The notes under the pieces are model-generated. The model was given only the letters and a program-made list of their open reading frames with translations. It did not search any database and was not told the DNA's origin. 40,533 bases of DNA from Bacteroidota bacterium (GTDB lineage Bacteria > Bacteroidota > Bacteroidia > B-17B0 > Aurantibacillaceae), in contig JAJONO010000056.1 of assembly GCA_021323535.1 (NCBI GenBank), forward strand, positions 1-40,533, in the 5' to 3' direction. A program made the translations under genes and the position numbers. Shown piece after piece: positions 1 to 7,837 of the stretch. Position 1 is the stretch's first letter, and each line of letters opens with the position of its first letter.

Positions 1-49
1 TAGACGCCTTATGACGTCCTTTTCTTACTAACTGCGATATTGTAGGCAT
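1..49 (-). CDS. rpsL: 30S ribosomal protein S12, N-terminal fragment
   Basis: Reading the reverse strand from 49 gives MPTISQLVRKGRHKAS, the nearly invariant N-terminus of ribosomal protein S12, which sits at the decoding centre of the 30S subunit. Only 16 codons are inside the window; the gene continues beyond base 1. The ATG at 47-49 is preceded by a purine-rich GAGGA about 6 bases upstream. S12 normally opens the str operon (rpsL-rpsG-fusA), so the ribosomal genes should lie just outside the left edge. A promoter with good spacing lies upstream at 113-142. The family call is secure despite the short fragment because the conserved N-terminus is distinctive. Confidence 0.9.
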   Translation of the reverse strand, partial: MPTISQLVRKGRHKAS

Positions 50-112
50 CTTAAATCCTCTGTATTACTTGATTTTATTGGTATTTCAGCTATTTTCCCC
101 TTTAAGGGACGG

Positions 113-142
113 CAAAGATAAGGAAATAAATTCATCCGACAA
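113..142 (-). promoter_or_regulatory. Bacteroidota-type promoter for rpsL
   Basis: On the reverse strand TTG (140-142) is separated by 19 bp from TATCTTTG (113-120). This is a near-perfect match to the Bacteroidota primary sigma consensus (TTG, 19-21 bp, TAnnTTTG). It predicts a 5' leader of roughly 55-60 nt before the rpsL ATG. Inferred from sequence only. Confidence 0.75.
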
Positions 143-234
143 TATATTTGTTGAAATATTTTGCCGTTTTGTCCGATTTTAAGGTGGGTTTGGACGAAAA
201 GATTGAACCCGGATTTGAGGTGGGATTAGTGGTT

Positions 235-264
235 ATTGGCCCCCAACCTCAATTGGGGTCCAAT
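235..264. other. Strong imperfect inverted repeat between rpsL promoter and small ORF
   Basis: ATTGG (235-239) pairs with CCAAT (260-264), and CCCCAA (241-246) pairs with TTGGGG (253-258), with one mismatch (240/259) and a 6-nt loop. It lies about 40 nt beyond the stop of the reverse-strand small gene at 305, so it could act as a transcript end. It lacks a T-tract on either side, so a classical intrinsic terminator is not supported. Protein binding or a transcript 3' stabiliser are alternatives. Confidence 0.45.
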
Positions 265-304
265 AACGCTTTAATTAAATCGTAATTACTTGTTAGTTAG
301 TGAT

Positions 305-487
305 TTAGGATTTAATCAATTCGATATTCTCGATTAGATCCGATTTTTTAACCTCAAGGTTCCTGCTGAAGTTTAAAATGGCTTCGATGGTTTTGGCAGA
401 TGGTTCCGCGAACTGCGGGAGTTGATTTTCTGTTTCGCTTTGCTTTTTTTCAGTAAAATCAAGTACAGGAGTAGATGTTGTAATCAT
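305..487 (-). CDS. Small hypothetical protein (60 aa)
   Basis: A 60-residue ORF starts at ATG 487; an outer TTG at 493 adds only two residues. It is acidic and polar at the N-terminus, with a C-terminal stretch (AILNFSRNLEVKKS) that looks like an amphipathic helix. There is no signal peptide, membrane segment or recognised domain. It sits alone on the reverse strand between the rpsL promoter and the divergent peptidase gene. The start-to-stop composition looks protein-like and resembles small conserved Bacteroidota hypotheticals with a similar tail, but that is memory and not a search. Function unknown. Confidence 0.55.
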   Translation of the reverse strand: MITTSTPVLDFTEKKQSETENQLPQFAEPSAKTIEAILNFSRNLEVKKSDLIENIELIKS

Positions 488-573
488 AGGCAATAAAGGG
501 TGTTTTGTTAAGTTTATATCTATAACGCCAATAGCAAACGTTTATTGTACGGGAACATTTTTTTTATGATATT

Positions 574-594
574 TTTAATAGTCTGACTATTAAA
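574..594. promoter_or_regulatory. 21-bp perfect palindrome, candidate operator
   Basis: Arms TTTAATAGTC and GACTATTAAA flank a single T, giving ten paired positions with no mismatch. It lies between the divergent small ORF (starts 487) and the peptidase gene (starts 667), about 38 bp upstream of the latter's candidate -33 element. This layout suits a dimeric regulator. No regulator is identifiable from sequence alone. Confidence 0.45.
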
Positions 595-632
595 TAGTTA
601 AATCCAAATAGTGTCAGTAAATCCCGTTTTTT

Positions 633-663
633 TTGAACCCGGGGCAATTTGTCCCTATTTTTA
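633..663 (+). promoter_or_regulatory. Candidate promoter of the peptidase gene
   Basis: TTG (633-635), 20 bp, TATTTTTA (656-663). Spacing is right and the -7 element has one mismatch (A for the final G). It ends only 3 bp before the ATG at 667, so the transcript would be leaderless or nearly so. It also makes the outer TTG start at 649, which lies inside the promoter, unlikely. Confidence 0.35.
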
Positions 664-666
664 AGC

Positions 667-1266
667 ATGACCAACGAACAATTCTTTAACACTCACGCCA
701 AAAGCGCTACCGTGTGCCTGGTTGGGGGAACTGCGTTTGTAGATAAGACTATCAAAAAAGCTCAGAAAAAACTTACAGCAGATAAAAAACACAGTCTTTT
801 TAGCCACGCTTTCCTTATCTCCGAAAAAAGGGCCGACGATAAATGGTGGGTTATCGAAAGCGATCTTGAGTTTCATCGCAAACAAGTAAAACTCGGAGTT
901 CAGGAAAACCGTATCGATAAATATTTTGATGAAACCATGTTCCCCAATATTGCCATTCTTGATTTTAACCTCGACGCTAAAACACAAAAGGCAGTTTTGG
1001 CAGAAGGACTCAACATGGTAGCAGGAAGAGCCAATTATTCATTGAGAGAAATTCTCGGTGTGTTATGGTCATTTACAAAGGAAGAACGAAAAAGTGAAAA
1101 TAAATTCTCGCAGGAAAATTCATTCATCTGCAGTTCCTTGGTGCAGCACTGCTATAATCATGCTAACATTTGCTTTAATCCGGAAGTATCGTTAAAACAT
1201 ATGACACCGGAAGATATCTACAATACAAAATGTGTGCATACGATTGAAAAAATAATCAGGGAGTAA
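667..1266 (+). CDS. Permuted papain-like (YiiX/NlpC-P60-type) cysteine hydrolase
   Basis: A 199-residue protein. It has the circularly permuted NlpC/P60 pattern: histidine first (H47 in SHAFL), an acidic partner (E64 in VIESD), and the nucleophile late (C155 in NSFICSSLV). This arrangement is typical of the YiiX/YebB and LRAT-like group of thiol hydrolases or acyltransferases, which act on peptides, amides or lipids. No signal peptide is visible, so it is probably cytoplasmic, unlike cell-wall NlpC/P60 enzymes. I chose ATG 667 over TTG 649 because 649 lies within the candidate promoter. It stands alone in its transcription unit. Substrate unknown. Confidence 0.7.
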   Translation: MTNEQFFNTHAKSATVCLVGGTAFVDKTIKKAQKKLTADKKHSLFSHAFLISEKRADDKWWVIESDLEFHRKQVKLGVQENRIDKYFDETMFPNIAILDFNLDAKTQKAVLAEGLNMVAGRANYSLREILGVLWSFTKEERKSENKFSQENSFICSSLVQHCYNHANICFNPEVSLKHMTPEDIYNTKCVHTIEKIIRE

Positions 1267-1430
1267 TTTTTTATTTCTGATAAGTTTCGTTCCTGAAAAA
1301 AAATAACGATATCCCTTTCTTCTCAATATATAAGAGAGTGTCTTACGCAAACCGTTAGTTAACAACATGACTTTTTAAATCAATTTAACAACTGGAAAAA
1401 GGAGACCGAAGGTGATATTAAACGATGTGG

Positions 1431-1451
1431 GTTTCTTGTTTCTTGTTTTTA
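1431..1451. repeat. Short heptanucleotide repeat (GTTTCTT x2 + GTTTTTA)
   Basis: Three consecutive 7-mers, GTTTCTT, GTTTCTT and GTTTTTA, lie in the 242-bp gap between the peptidase gene and the T9SS gene. The same heptamer is expanded to about 12 units at 26360-26443. The rest of the gap (1267-1430) shows no gene, terminator or other structure I can support. Confidence 0.6.
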
Positions 1452-1463
1452 AACGTTTTATTA

Positions 1464-1494
1464 TTGTGATATCCTTCCATTTTCACTATATTTA
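1464..1494 (+). promoter_or_regulatory. Promoter of the large T9SS protein gene
   Basis: TTG (1464-1466), 20 bp, TATATTTA (1487-1494), one mismatch from the Bacteroidota consensus, placed 14 bp upstream of the ATG at 1509. Confidence 0.5.
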
Positions 1495-1508
1495 CTTATC
1501 AATCACCA

Positions 1509-4500
1509 ATGCCTGTATCTAAGTACATAAAATACGCGGCGCTTACTTTATTTTTTCTATTCTCGAAGCTTCTTTCTTTTGGTCAGGTTTATAACTGGGC
1601 TAAAAAAATTGGAGGCACTTCGAGTGAAGAAGGTCATAGTATCTGTACAGATAAATTAGGCAACGTATATGTTACCGGATCTTTCTCCGGAGTATGTGAT
1701 TTTGATCCCGGAGCGGGAACGTTTACATTAAATGCGGGTGGAAATACCGATGCCTTTTTTGCAAAATATGATGGGCAGGGAAATTTTCAGTGGGCAAAAA
1801 AAATAAGTAGTAGTCTTGATGATTCGGGTAATGATATCGCTGTTAACGATTCGGGATATATATTCATCACTGGCTCTTATCAAAACCTTTGTGATTTTGA
1901 TCCGGGACCGGGAACCGCCAATCTTGGGAATCTTGGTGCTAATGATGCTTTCTTAGCTAAATACGATAACAACGGGAACTACAAATTTGCATTCCGCATT
2001 GCATCGAATGGAGGCACTGGCGATATTGGCACTGGCGTTGAAACGGATATGCTCGGAGGCGTTTTTGTTTGTGGGTATTATTCGGGAACCACAGATTTTG
2101 ATCCAGGTGCTGCGAATGCATTTATTCCAACTTACGGATTTCAAGATATATTCTTTGCACGTTATGACAAATTCGGAAACTACAAATGGGCCAAACATGT
2201 TGGTACCGCTGGCTCGGAAATGGCATACAAAATGGCCATGGATGATTCCTGCAACATATATGTAATTGGTGAATTTTCTGGCACGCTTGATTTCAATCCA
2301 GCACCTGCTGTGAATAATGTTACTTCTAATGGAAGTTATGATATGTTTTTTTGCAAGTACGATTCATTAGGAAATTATATGTGGGCCAAAAATATTGGTT
2401 CCAGCATTTATGATGACGACATAGGAGACATTTCTCTTGATAAAAACAAAAATATTTATCTGACAGGATCCTTTACCGGCACCGGAGATTTTGATCCGGG
2501 AGTTGGAAGCTATTCAATGTCTACTCCAGGGGCTGGTGATAAGGATGTTTTTTTTGGCAAGTTTACAAATAATGGAGATTTGATATGGGTAAAGCAAATT
2601 GGAAATACATCATCACAGGTTTTTGGCGCATCGATAGTCGCTGACAGTAATCTTGATGTGTATTTAACAGGTTACTATCAAACCAGCGCTCTGGACATAG
2701 ACCCTGGCCCTCCTGTTGTAAGTCTGCCCTGGCTCAATGTATGGGACATGTTTCTTGCAAAATATGATGCCAGTGGTAATTTCATCAACGGAGGAAGAAT
2801 GGCCAGCGGTTTTGATGACCGCGCATTTAAACTTCATTGTGATCAGGGGGATAACATTTATCTCACTGGCTTGTATTCAGGAACATGCGATATGGATCCT
2901 TTAGTGCCCGTTGTTAACTTAACCAGTTCGGGTTTAACAGATGTTTTCATTGCTAAATATTCACAGCCTTGTACAATTGCTCCAACAATTACAACTGCCA
3001 TTGCAGGTAGTACTGCTGCATGTTCGGGTGCCACGCAAACCTATTCTGTAGCAACAGATTTTTCAGCTACGTCTTACGTATGGACATTACCTTCGGGCTG
3101 GGGCACACCAGGCAACAGTAACGTTATAAATGTAAGTACAGGCTCCAGCGGTACTATTGGCGTTCAGGCAACAAATGGTTGTGGTACAAGCTCAATGGCT
3201 GTGATAAGCGTAAGCGCTTTTACATCTCCGGTTGTTTCTGTTAACTCAGGTACTTTGTGCGCGGGAGATGCTTTTACGATTTCACCTTCAGGAGCATCAA
3301 CTTATAGTATTAACGGGGGAAATTTTATTGTATCACCATCGGCCGGTACAATCTCTTATTCAGTAACCGGAACGGATGTCATAGGCTGTTCAAACAATAC
3401 ACCAGCAATATCTACAATTACTGTTTATGCGCTGCCCAATATAAGCGTTGCAGGAGGCAGTATTTGTCCGGGTGCTACATTTACACTTAATCCGTCCGGA
3501 GCGCAAACCTATACGTATTTTGGAGGCTCACAAACTGTTACTCCTTCTTCCACCACATCGTATACAGTTATTGGTGAATCGCTTCAGGGTTGCCTCTCTC
3601 CTACTTTTGCTACTGCTGTTGTAACAGTAACCAATGTTCTTTCATTGGGAATTACTGGGCCTAGTACCATGTGTGCTTCTGAAACCAACATTCTTGTGGC
3701 ATCTGGAGGCGCTACATCTTATACATGGAGCACTGGCTCTAATGTTTTTACTACTTCTATATCACCAGCAAGCACAACTGTTTATACGCTTACCGGAGAA
3801 AATAATTTCTGTACAAAAGTGGTTACAAAAACAATCACAGTAGTTCCGCTACCAACTGTTTCCATTTTGCCGAGTAACACTGCAATATGTGTCGGGCAAA
3901 CAGCAACGCTCACAGGCGCAGGAGCAACGTGGTATAGTTGGGTAGGTATGTTTTCATCACCATCAATAACAGTAAGCCCAACAAGCTCATCGGTGTATAC
4001 TGTCCATGGAGCGGCCTCAGGCCCAATCTCATGTTCTGCAAGCGCAACTTTTTCTTTGGCTGTAAACCCCTTACCTGTTTTATCAGCATTGAATACAACA
4101 GTTTGCGCGGGACAATCTACCACTTTGATTGCAAACGGTGCTTTAACTTATACGTGGAATGGTTCGAGTACAGGATCTGTTTTTCCTCTAACGCCAACAT
4201 TACCTTCTACCAATTATACTTTGAGTGGAACTGATGTTAATAATTGTGTTGCTACAACTACGGTTATAGTTTCTGTTTATACCCTACCCACTCTTACAGC
4301 CTCAAGCAGTAATAATGCTTTTTGCGCAGGACAATCGGCTACGCTTAATGCAACAGGCGCAACATCTTATACATGGGCAGGTTTAGGTTCCGGAGCTTCG
4401 TTCACTATTGCTCCTTCGTCAACTGTAACATATACTGTTTTTGGAGAAAATAGCAATGCCTGCCAGGGTTCTGCTCTTATTACAATTACCGTAAATCCGT

Positions 4501-4982
4501 TACCAACGCTGAGCGTTTCAAGCACAAATCAACTTTTATGCCTTGGACAAACAGCTACGCTTACAGCAAACGGGGCTTTAAACTATACCTGGACTCCTGG
4601 CGGAACCGGAACGAGTATTGTTGTGTCACCAACAACTACAACTGTTTATACAATTATTGGCAGTGATGTAAATAGTTGTACCAGTACAACTCTATTTACA
4701 CAGGGAATATCAATATGTTCCGGGATAACTGAGCTCAACAAAAGCGAACAGATCGTCATCTCTCCCAACCCAACAAACGGGGAGTTTAAAGTTTACCTGA
4801 ATGATAGTAGTAATGGCTGTATAATTGAATTATACGATGCTACAGGAAAACATCTTCAGTCTTATACAGCAAATGAAAATGCTACACTTATTTCTATCAA
4901 TAATTTACCTTCAGGTTTGTATCTTCTTTGTATAAGGAATTATCAACAGGTTATCAGATTAAGCAAACTGATTAAAGAATAG
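1509..4982 (+). CDS. Large T9SS-exported protein: beta-propeller repeats plus Ig-like repeats
   Basis: A 1157-residue secreted protein. Residues 1-26 form a signal peptide ending near LLSFGQ. From about 27 to 490, about eight SBBP-type repeats of about 55 residues recur, each with WAKK.I, GN.Y.TGSF.G and DFDPG motifs, as expected for a beta-propeller. From about 495 to 1080 there are Ig/PKD-like repeats of about 80 residues, each opening with a Pro-Leu-Pro linker and a C.GQ.ATL motif and closing with a second cysteine, suggesting one disulfide per module. The last ~70 residues (ISPNPTNGEFKV, then LPSGLYLL) are a T9SS type A sorting domain, so the protein should cross the outer membrane through T9SS and be anchored or released. 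It is likely an adhesin or surface protein; ligand unknown. It has its own promoter and converges with infC. Confidence 0.85.
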   Translation: MPVSKYIKYAALTLFFLFSKLLSFGQVYNWAKKIGGTSSEEGHSICTDKLGNVYVTGSFSGVCDFDPGAGTFTLNAGGNTDAFFAKYDGQGNFQWAKKISSSLDDSGNDIAVNDSGYIFITGSYQNLCDFDPGPGTANLGNLGANDAFLAKYDNNGNYKFAFRIASNGGTGDIGTGVETDMLGGVFVCGYYSGTTDFDPGAANAFIPTYGFQDIFFARYDKFGNYKWAKHVGTAGSEMAYKMAMDDSCNIYVIGEFSGTLDFNPAPAVNNVTSNGSYDMFFCKYDSLGNYMWAKNIGSSIYDDDIGDISLDKNKNIYLTGSFTGTGDFDPGVGSYSMSTPGAGDKDVFFGKFTNNGDLIWVKQIGNTSSQVFGASIVADSNLDVYLTGYYQTSALDIDPGPPVVSLPWLNVWDMFLAKYDASGNFINGGRMASGFDDRAFKLHCDQGDNIYLTGLYSGTCDMDPLVPVVNLTSSGLTDVFIAKYSQPCTIAPTITTAIAGSTAACSGATQTYSVATDFSATSYVWTLPSGWGTPGNSNVINVSTGSSGTIGVQATNGCGTSSMAVISVSAFTSPVVSVNSGTLCAGDAFTISPSGASTYSINGGNFIVSPSAGTISYSVTGTDVIGCSNNTPAISTITVYALPNISVAGGSICPGATFTLNPSGAQTYTYFGGSQTVTPSSTTSYTVIGESLQGCLSPTFATAVVTVTNVLSLGITGPSTMCASETNILVASGGATSYTWSTGSNVFTTSISPASTTVYTLTGENNFCTKVVTKTITVVPLPTVSILPSNTAICVGQTATLTGAGATWYSWVGMFSSPSITVSPTSSSVYTVHGAASGPISCSASATFSLAVNPLPVLSALNTTVCAGQSTTLIANGALTYTWNGSSTGSVFPLTPTLPSTNYTLSGTDVNNCVATTTVIVSVYTLPTLTASSSNNAFCAGQSATLNATGATSYTWAGLGSGASFTIAPSSTVTYTVFGENSNACQGSALITITVNPLPTLSVSSTNQLLCLGQTATLTANGALNYTWTPGGTGTSIVVSPTTTTVYTIIGSDVNSCTSTTLFTQGISICSGITELNKSEQIVISPNPTNGEFKVYLNDSSNGCIIELYDATGKHLQSYTANENATLISINNLPSGLYLLCIRNYQQVIRLSKLIKE

Positions 4983-4989
4983 ATTCAAC

Positions 4990-5022
4990 AAAAAAAGGCA
5001 AACTTTTCAGTCTGCCTTGCTT
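4990..5022 (-). terminator. Intrinsic terminator after infC (probably bidirectional)
   Basis: On the reverse strand GGCAGACT and AGTTTGCC form an 8-bp stem (one G-T) around a GAAA tetraloop, followed by seven T (complement of 4990-4996). It lies just past the infC stop and also just past the convergent T9SS gene. On the forward strand a shorter T-run (5021-5025) follows the same stem. Confidence 0.8.
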
Positions 5023-5023
5023 T

Positions 5024-5665
5024 TTATTTCTTTTTTGGTGCTATTACCATTTGCATTTTCTTTCCTTCGAGAAGCGGGAGCTGTTCTGCTTTTCCGAATT
5101 CTTCGAGTTCGTTAGCGAAACGCAATAATAAAATTTCACCTTGTTCTTTAAACACGATCTCGCGTCCTCTGAAGAATACATAAGCTTTTACTTTGCATCC
5201 ATCTTTAAGGAAATTGATTGCGTGATTCTTTTTAAAGTTAAAATCATGTTCATCGGTATGCGGACCAAAACGGATATCTTTAATTACGATTTTTGAAGCT
5301 TTAGCTTTCATTTCTTTAGCTTTCTTTTTCTGTTCGTAAAGAAATTTGCCGTAATCTACAATTTTACACACCGGAGGATCTACATTAGGAGCTATCTCAA
5401 CAAGATCAAGTTCCTGGGCACGCGCCATTTCAAGCGCTTTCTGAATAGGGTAAACGCCTGCTTCAATGTCCTCTCCCACTACACGCACCTGGCGGGCAGT
5501 GATCTTTTCATTGATCTTGTGTTGTTCTTCTTTTACGCCTGGACGTTTAAATCCGGCCTTTAGACCTCTTGGTTGTTTGAAAACTGGTTTCTGTTCCCCC
5601 GGCTTTATTGGACCTGTATTGGTATTGCCGGTTGGTTTTGGCTTTGGTTTGTAAGGATTAGCGAT
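5024..5665 (-). CDS. infC: Translation initiation factor IF-3, with ATC start
   Basis: IF-3 binds the 30S subunit, prevents premature 50S joining and proofreads the initiator tRNA and start codon. The core [18 protein letters not shown] and the C-terminal [11 protein letters not shown] segment are classic IF-3. No ATG exists before the conserved core; the first GTG (5488) would cut off INEKITARQ and much of the N-domain. Extending in frame reaches ATC at 5663-5665, five bases after GGAGG, giving a 213-residue protein with a proline/lysine-rich N-terminal extension ([10 protein letters not shown]) common in Bacteroidota IF-3. Rare AUU/AUC/AUA starts are the known basis of IF-3 autoregulation in other bacteria. 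It follows thrS by 113 bp, but rpmI-rplT do not follow it; a terminator does. Confidence 0.93.
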   Translation of the reverse strand: MANPYKPKPKPTGNTNTGPIKPGEQKPVFKQPRGLKAGFKRPGVKEEQHKINEKITARQVRVVGEDIEAGVYPIQKALEMARAQELDLVEIAPNVDPPVCKIVDYGKFLYEQKKKAKEMKAKASKIVIKDIRFGPHTDEHDFNFKKNHAINFLKDGCKVKAYVFFRGREIVFKEQGEILLLRFANELEEFGKAEQLPLLEGKKMQMVIAPKKK

Positions 5666-5675
5666 GTTGACCTCC
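5663..5675 (-). promoter_or_regulatory. Strong Shine-Dalgarno plus ATC start of infC
   Basis: GGAGGT (5670-5675, reverse strand) lies 4 bases before ATC (5663-5665), so GGAGG is 5 bases from it. A consensus Shine-Dalgarno is unusual in this window, where most starts have none. Its pairing with a weak start codon is the arrangement expected for IF-3 discrimination against non-AUG starts. Confidence 0.75.
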
Positions 5676-5685
5676 GTTTTTTTAA

Positions 5686-5774
5686 GTTTATAGTTGATGG
5701 TTTATTGTTGATAGAAAGAAGTTAAAAATTTATACCATTTAGAACTACTGACTATCGACTTTAAGCTGTCGACT
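5686..5774. repeat. Degenerate 7/14-bp repeats in the thrS-infC gap
   Basis: At 5686-5713 two 14-bp units (5686-5699 and 5700-5713) differ at two positions and read as four heptamers of form GTTKATN: GTTTATA, GTTGATG, GTTTATT, GTTGATA. At 5753-5774 TATCGACT and TGTCGACT recur exactly 14 bp apart. Both share the 7-bp periodicity of the repeats at 1431 and 26360. Confidence 0.5.
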
Positions 5775-5778
5775 GTTG

Positions 5779-7725
5779 TTATTCTGTTTTTTGTTTAAAA
5801 TCGTTTTCTATGATTTCGTTCACAAATTTAATAAAATCATCGATACTTAAAACACCTATGTCACCTTTTCCGTGCTGGCGGACAGCCACTTTATTCTCGG
5901 CTTCTTCCTTTTCTCCAACTACTAACATGAATGGTATTTTCTTTACTTCGTTATCTCTGATCTTTTTACCGATCTTTTCATTACGATCATCGACAAAACC
6001 TTTAATATCAACGGCTGCAAGCGCGTTCATGACGTTATTAGCATAGTCGTTATATTTTTCGCTGATAGGTAAAATCGCAAATTGTTCAGGCGTTAACCAC
6101 ATAGGGAAATTGCCTCCACAATGTTCAATTAAAACTGCGATAAAGCGTTCAAGACTTCCAAATGGCGCCCTGTGAATCATAACAGGACGGTGTTTCTGAT
6201 TGTCGCTTCCGGTGTATTCAAGCTGGAAACGTTCTGGTAAATTATAATCTACCTGAATGGTTCCTAACTGCCATTTTCTTCCTAAAGCGTCCTTCACCAT
6301 AAAATCCAGTTTTGGTCCGTAGAAGGCAGCTTCTCCGAGTTCAACCACGGTTTTAAGATTTTTTTCCTTAGCGCTTTCGATAATGGCTTGTTCTGCTAAA
6401 ACCCAATTTTCTTCTGAACCTATATACTTGGTTTTATTTTCCGGATCACGAAGACTGATTTGTGCAGTATAATCTTTAAAATCGAGCGCGTTAAAAACAT
6501 GCAATACAAGATCGATCACTTTACAGAATTCTTCTTTTACCTGGTCGGGACGGCAGAATAAGTGTGCATCATCCTGGGTAAACCCACGAACACGTGTCAA
6601 CCCATGTAACTCGCCATGCTGCTCGTAACGGTAAACAGTTCCGAATTCAGCATAACGGATTGGAAGATCTTTATAACTGCGTGGTGAAGATTTATAAATT
6701 TCGCAATGGTGCGGACAGTTCATCGGTTTTAAGAAAAACTGTTCTCCTTCTTGCGGAGTATTAATTGGCTGAAAAGAATCCTTACCGTATTTTTCATAGT
6801 GGCCGCTGGTAACGTATAGTTCTTTTTGCGCAATGTGTGGAGTAACCACGGGAAGATATCCTGCTTTGGTTTGGGCGCGACGCATGAACTGCTCGAGTTT
6901 ATCGCGAAGCATTGCTCCTTTTGGTAACCAGAGAGGCAGTCCCATTCCCACTTTCTCAGAGAATGTAAAAAGCTCGAGTTCTTTTCCGAGTTTACGGTGA
7001 TCGCGTTTTTTTGCTTCTTCAAGAAGAACAAGATACTCTTTTAGTTCTTTATCTTTCGGAAAAGTGATTCCGTAAATACGTGTAAGTTGTTTGTTCTTCT
7101 CATCACCACGCCAGTAGGCACCGGCCACGCGAAGTAACTTCACTGCTTTAATGAAACCTGTATTTGGAATATGCGGACCACGGCAGAGATCTGTAAAATC
7201 TCCCTGGGTATAAAAAGTGATTGTACCATCGGCCAGGCCATCGATGAGTTCCAGTTTATACTGATCACCTTTTTCGGTAAAATATTTTATAGCGTCGGCT
7301 TTCGAAACTTCTTTACGGATGTATTCGCTTTTCTTCTGAGCGAGTTCCATCATTTTAGCTTCTACTTTTGCAACTTCATCAATAGAAAAAGATTTATCTC
7401 CGAAGTCAACATCGTAATAAAACCCGTTTTCCACAGCGGGGCCGATAGCGAATTTGCTTCCCGGATAAAGGGCTTCAAGAGCTTCCGCCATTAAATGCGC
7501 AGAAGAGTGCCACATGGTTTCTTTACCATCCTGGTCGTTCCACGTTAACAGCTGTAATGTTGAATCTGAGTTGATGGGTCTTGTGGCGTCCCATATTTCG
7601 CCGTTTACTTTTGCTGACAACACGTTGCGTGCCAAACCTTCGCTGATGCTTAAAGCGATTTGCAGTGATGTAGTTCCTTTTTCATATTCGCGAACTGATC
7701 CATCGGGTAGAGTTATTTTTATCAT
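5779..7725 (-). CDS. thrS: Threonyl-tRNA synthetase
   Basis: A 648-residue class II aminoacyl-tRNA synthetase that charges tRNA-Thr in the cytoplasm, of full length for the family. Residues 1-60 are a TGS domain. The editing (second additional) domain carries H73 and H77 (HSSAH) with C181 and H185 (CRGPH), the residues that clear mischarged Ser-tRNA-Thr. The catalytic core shows the zinc cysteine in [12 protein letters not shown], motif 2 around [24 protein letters not shown] and motif 3 [11 protein letters not shown]. The C-terminal ~100 residues are the anticodon-binding domain ([10 protein letters not shown]). Start ATG 7725 is preceded by a short leader with a hairpin that may control translation. 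infC follows 113 bp downstream. Confidence 0.97.
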   Translation of the reverse strand: MIKITLPDGSVREYEKGTTSLQIALSISEGLARNVLSAKVNGEIWDATRPINSDSTLQLLTWNDQDGKETMWHSSAHLMAEALEALYPGSKFAIGPAVENGFYYDVDFGDKSFSIDEVAKVEAKMMELAQKKSEYIRKEVSKADAIKYFTEKGDQYKLELIDGLADGTITFYTQGDFTDLCRGPHIPNTGFIKAVKLLRVAGAYWRGDEKNKQLTRIYGITFPKDKELKEYLVLLEEAKKRDHRKLGKELELFTFSEKVGMGLPLWLPKGAMLRDKLEQFMRRAQTKAGYLPVVTPHIAQKELYVTSGHYEKYGKDSFQPINTPQEGEQFFLKPMNCPHHCEIYKSSPRSYKDLPIRYAEFGTVYRYEQHGELHGLTRVRGFTQDDAHLFCRPDQVKEEFCKVIDLVLHVFNALDFKDYTAQISLRDPENKTKYIGSEENWVLAEQAIIESAKEKNLKTVVELGEAAFYGPKLDFMVKDALGRKWQLGTIQVDYNLPERFQLEYTGSDNQKHRPVMIHRAPFGSLERFIAVLIEHCGGNFPMWLTPEQFAILPISEKYNDYANNVMNALAAVDIKGFVDDRNEKIGKKIRDNEVKKIPFMLVVGEKEEAENKVAVRQHGKGDIGVLSIDDFIKFVNEIIENDFKQKTE

Positions 7726-7733
7726 ATTGAGTT

Positions 7734-7753
7734 CCCTGCTTACAAGTGCAGGA
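7734..7753 (-). promoter_or_regulatory. thrS leader hairpin with a tRNA-Thr-like anticodon loop
   Basis: On the reverse strand CCTGC pairs with GCAGG (plus an outer T-G pair), closing the loop ACTTGTAA. Seven of its eight nucleotides, CTTGTAA, equal the anticodon loop of tRNA-Thr(UGU): U33, anticodon UGU, then A37 A38. The hairpin ends 8-9 nt before the ATG, over the weak purine-rich AGGGA. By analogy with the E. coli thrS operator, where ThrRS binds a mimic of the tRNA-Thr anticodon arm, this could be an autogenous translational operator. The loop is one nucleotide longer than in tRNA. Confidence 0.5.
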
Positions 7754-7765
7754 TTAATTTGATGA

Positions 7766-7773
7766 CAAAGATA
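7766..7773 (-). promoter_or_regulatory. thrS -7 promoter element
   Basis: TATCTTTG on the reverse strand is a perfect TAnnTTTG. The -33 position has TTT and not TTG. The transcript would begin near 7760, leaving a leader of about 35 nt that is mostly the hairpin at 7734-7753. Confidence 0.6.
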
Positions 7774-7837
7774 CGAAATGTAACAGTTTGAAAATAAGGA
7801 AGGTTAAGAATTGTTGATAATTTAATTCAAACGGATA

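Noticed and set aside
5024-5488. IF-3 starting at GTG 5488
   Set aside because: It would remove the conserved INEKITARQ segment and most of the N-domain; the open frame continues to an ATC with a consensus Shine-Dalgarno.
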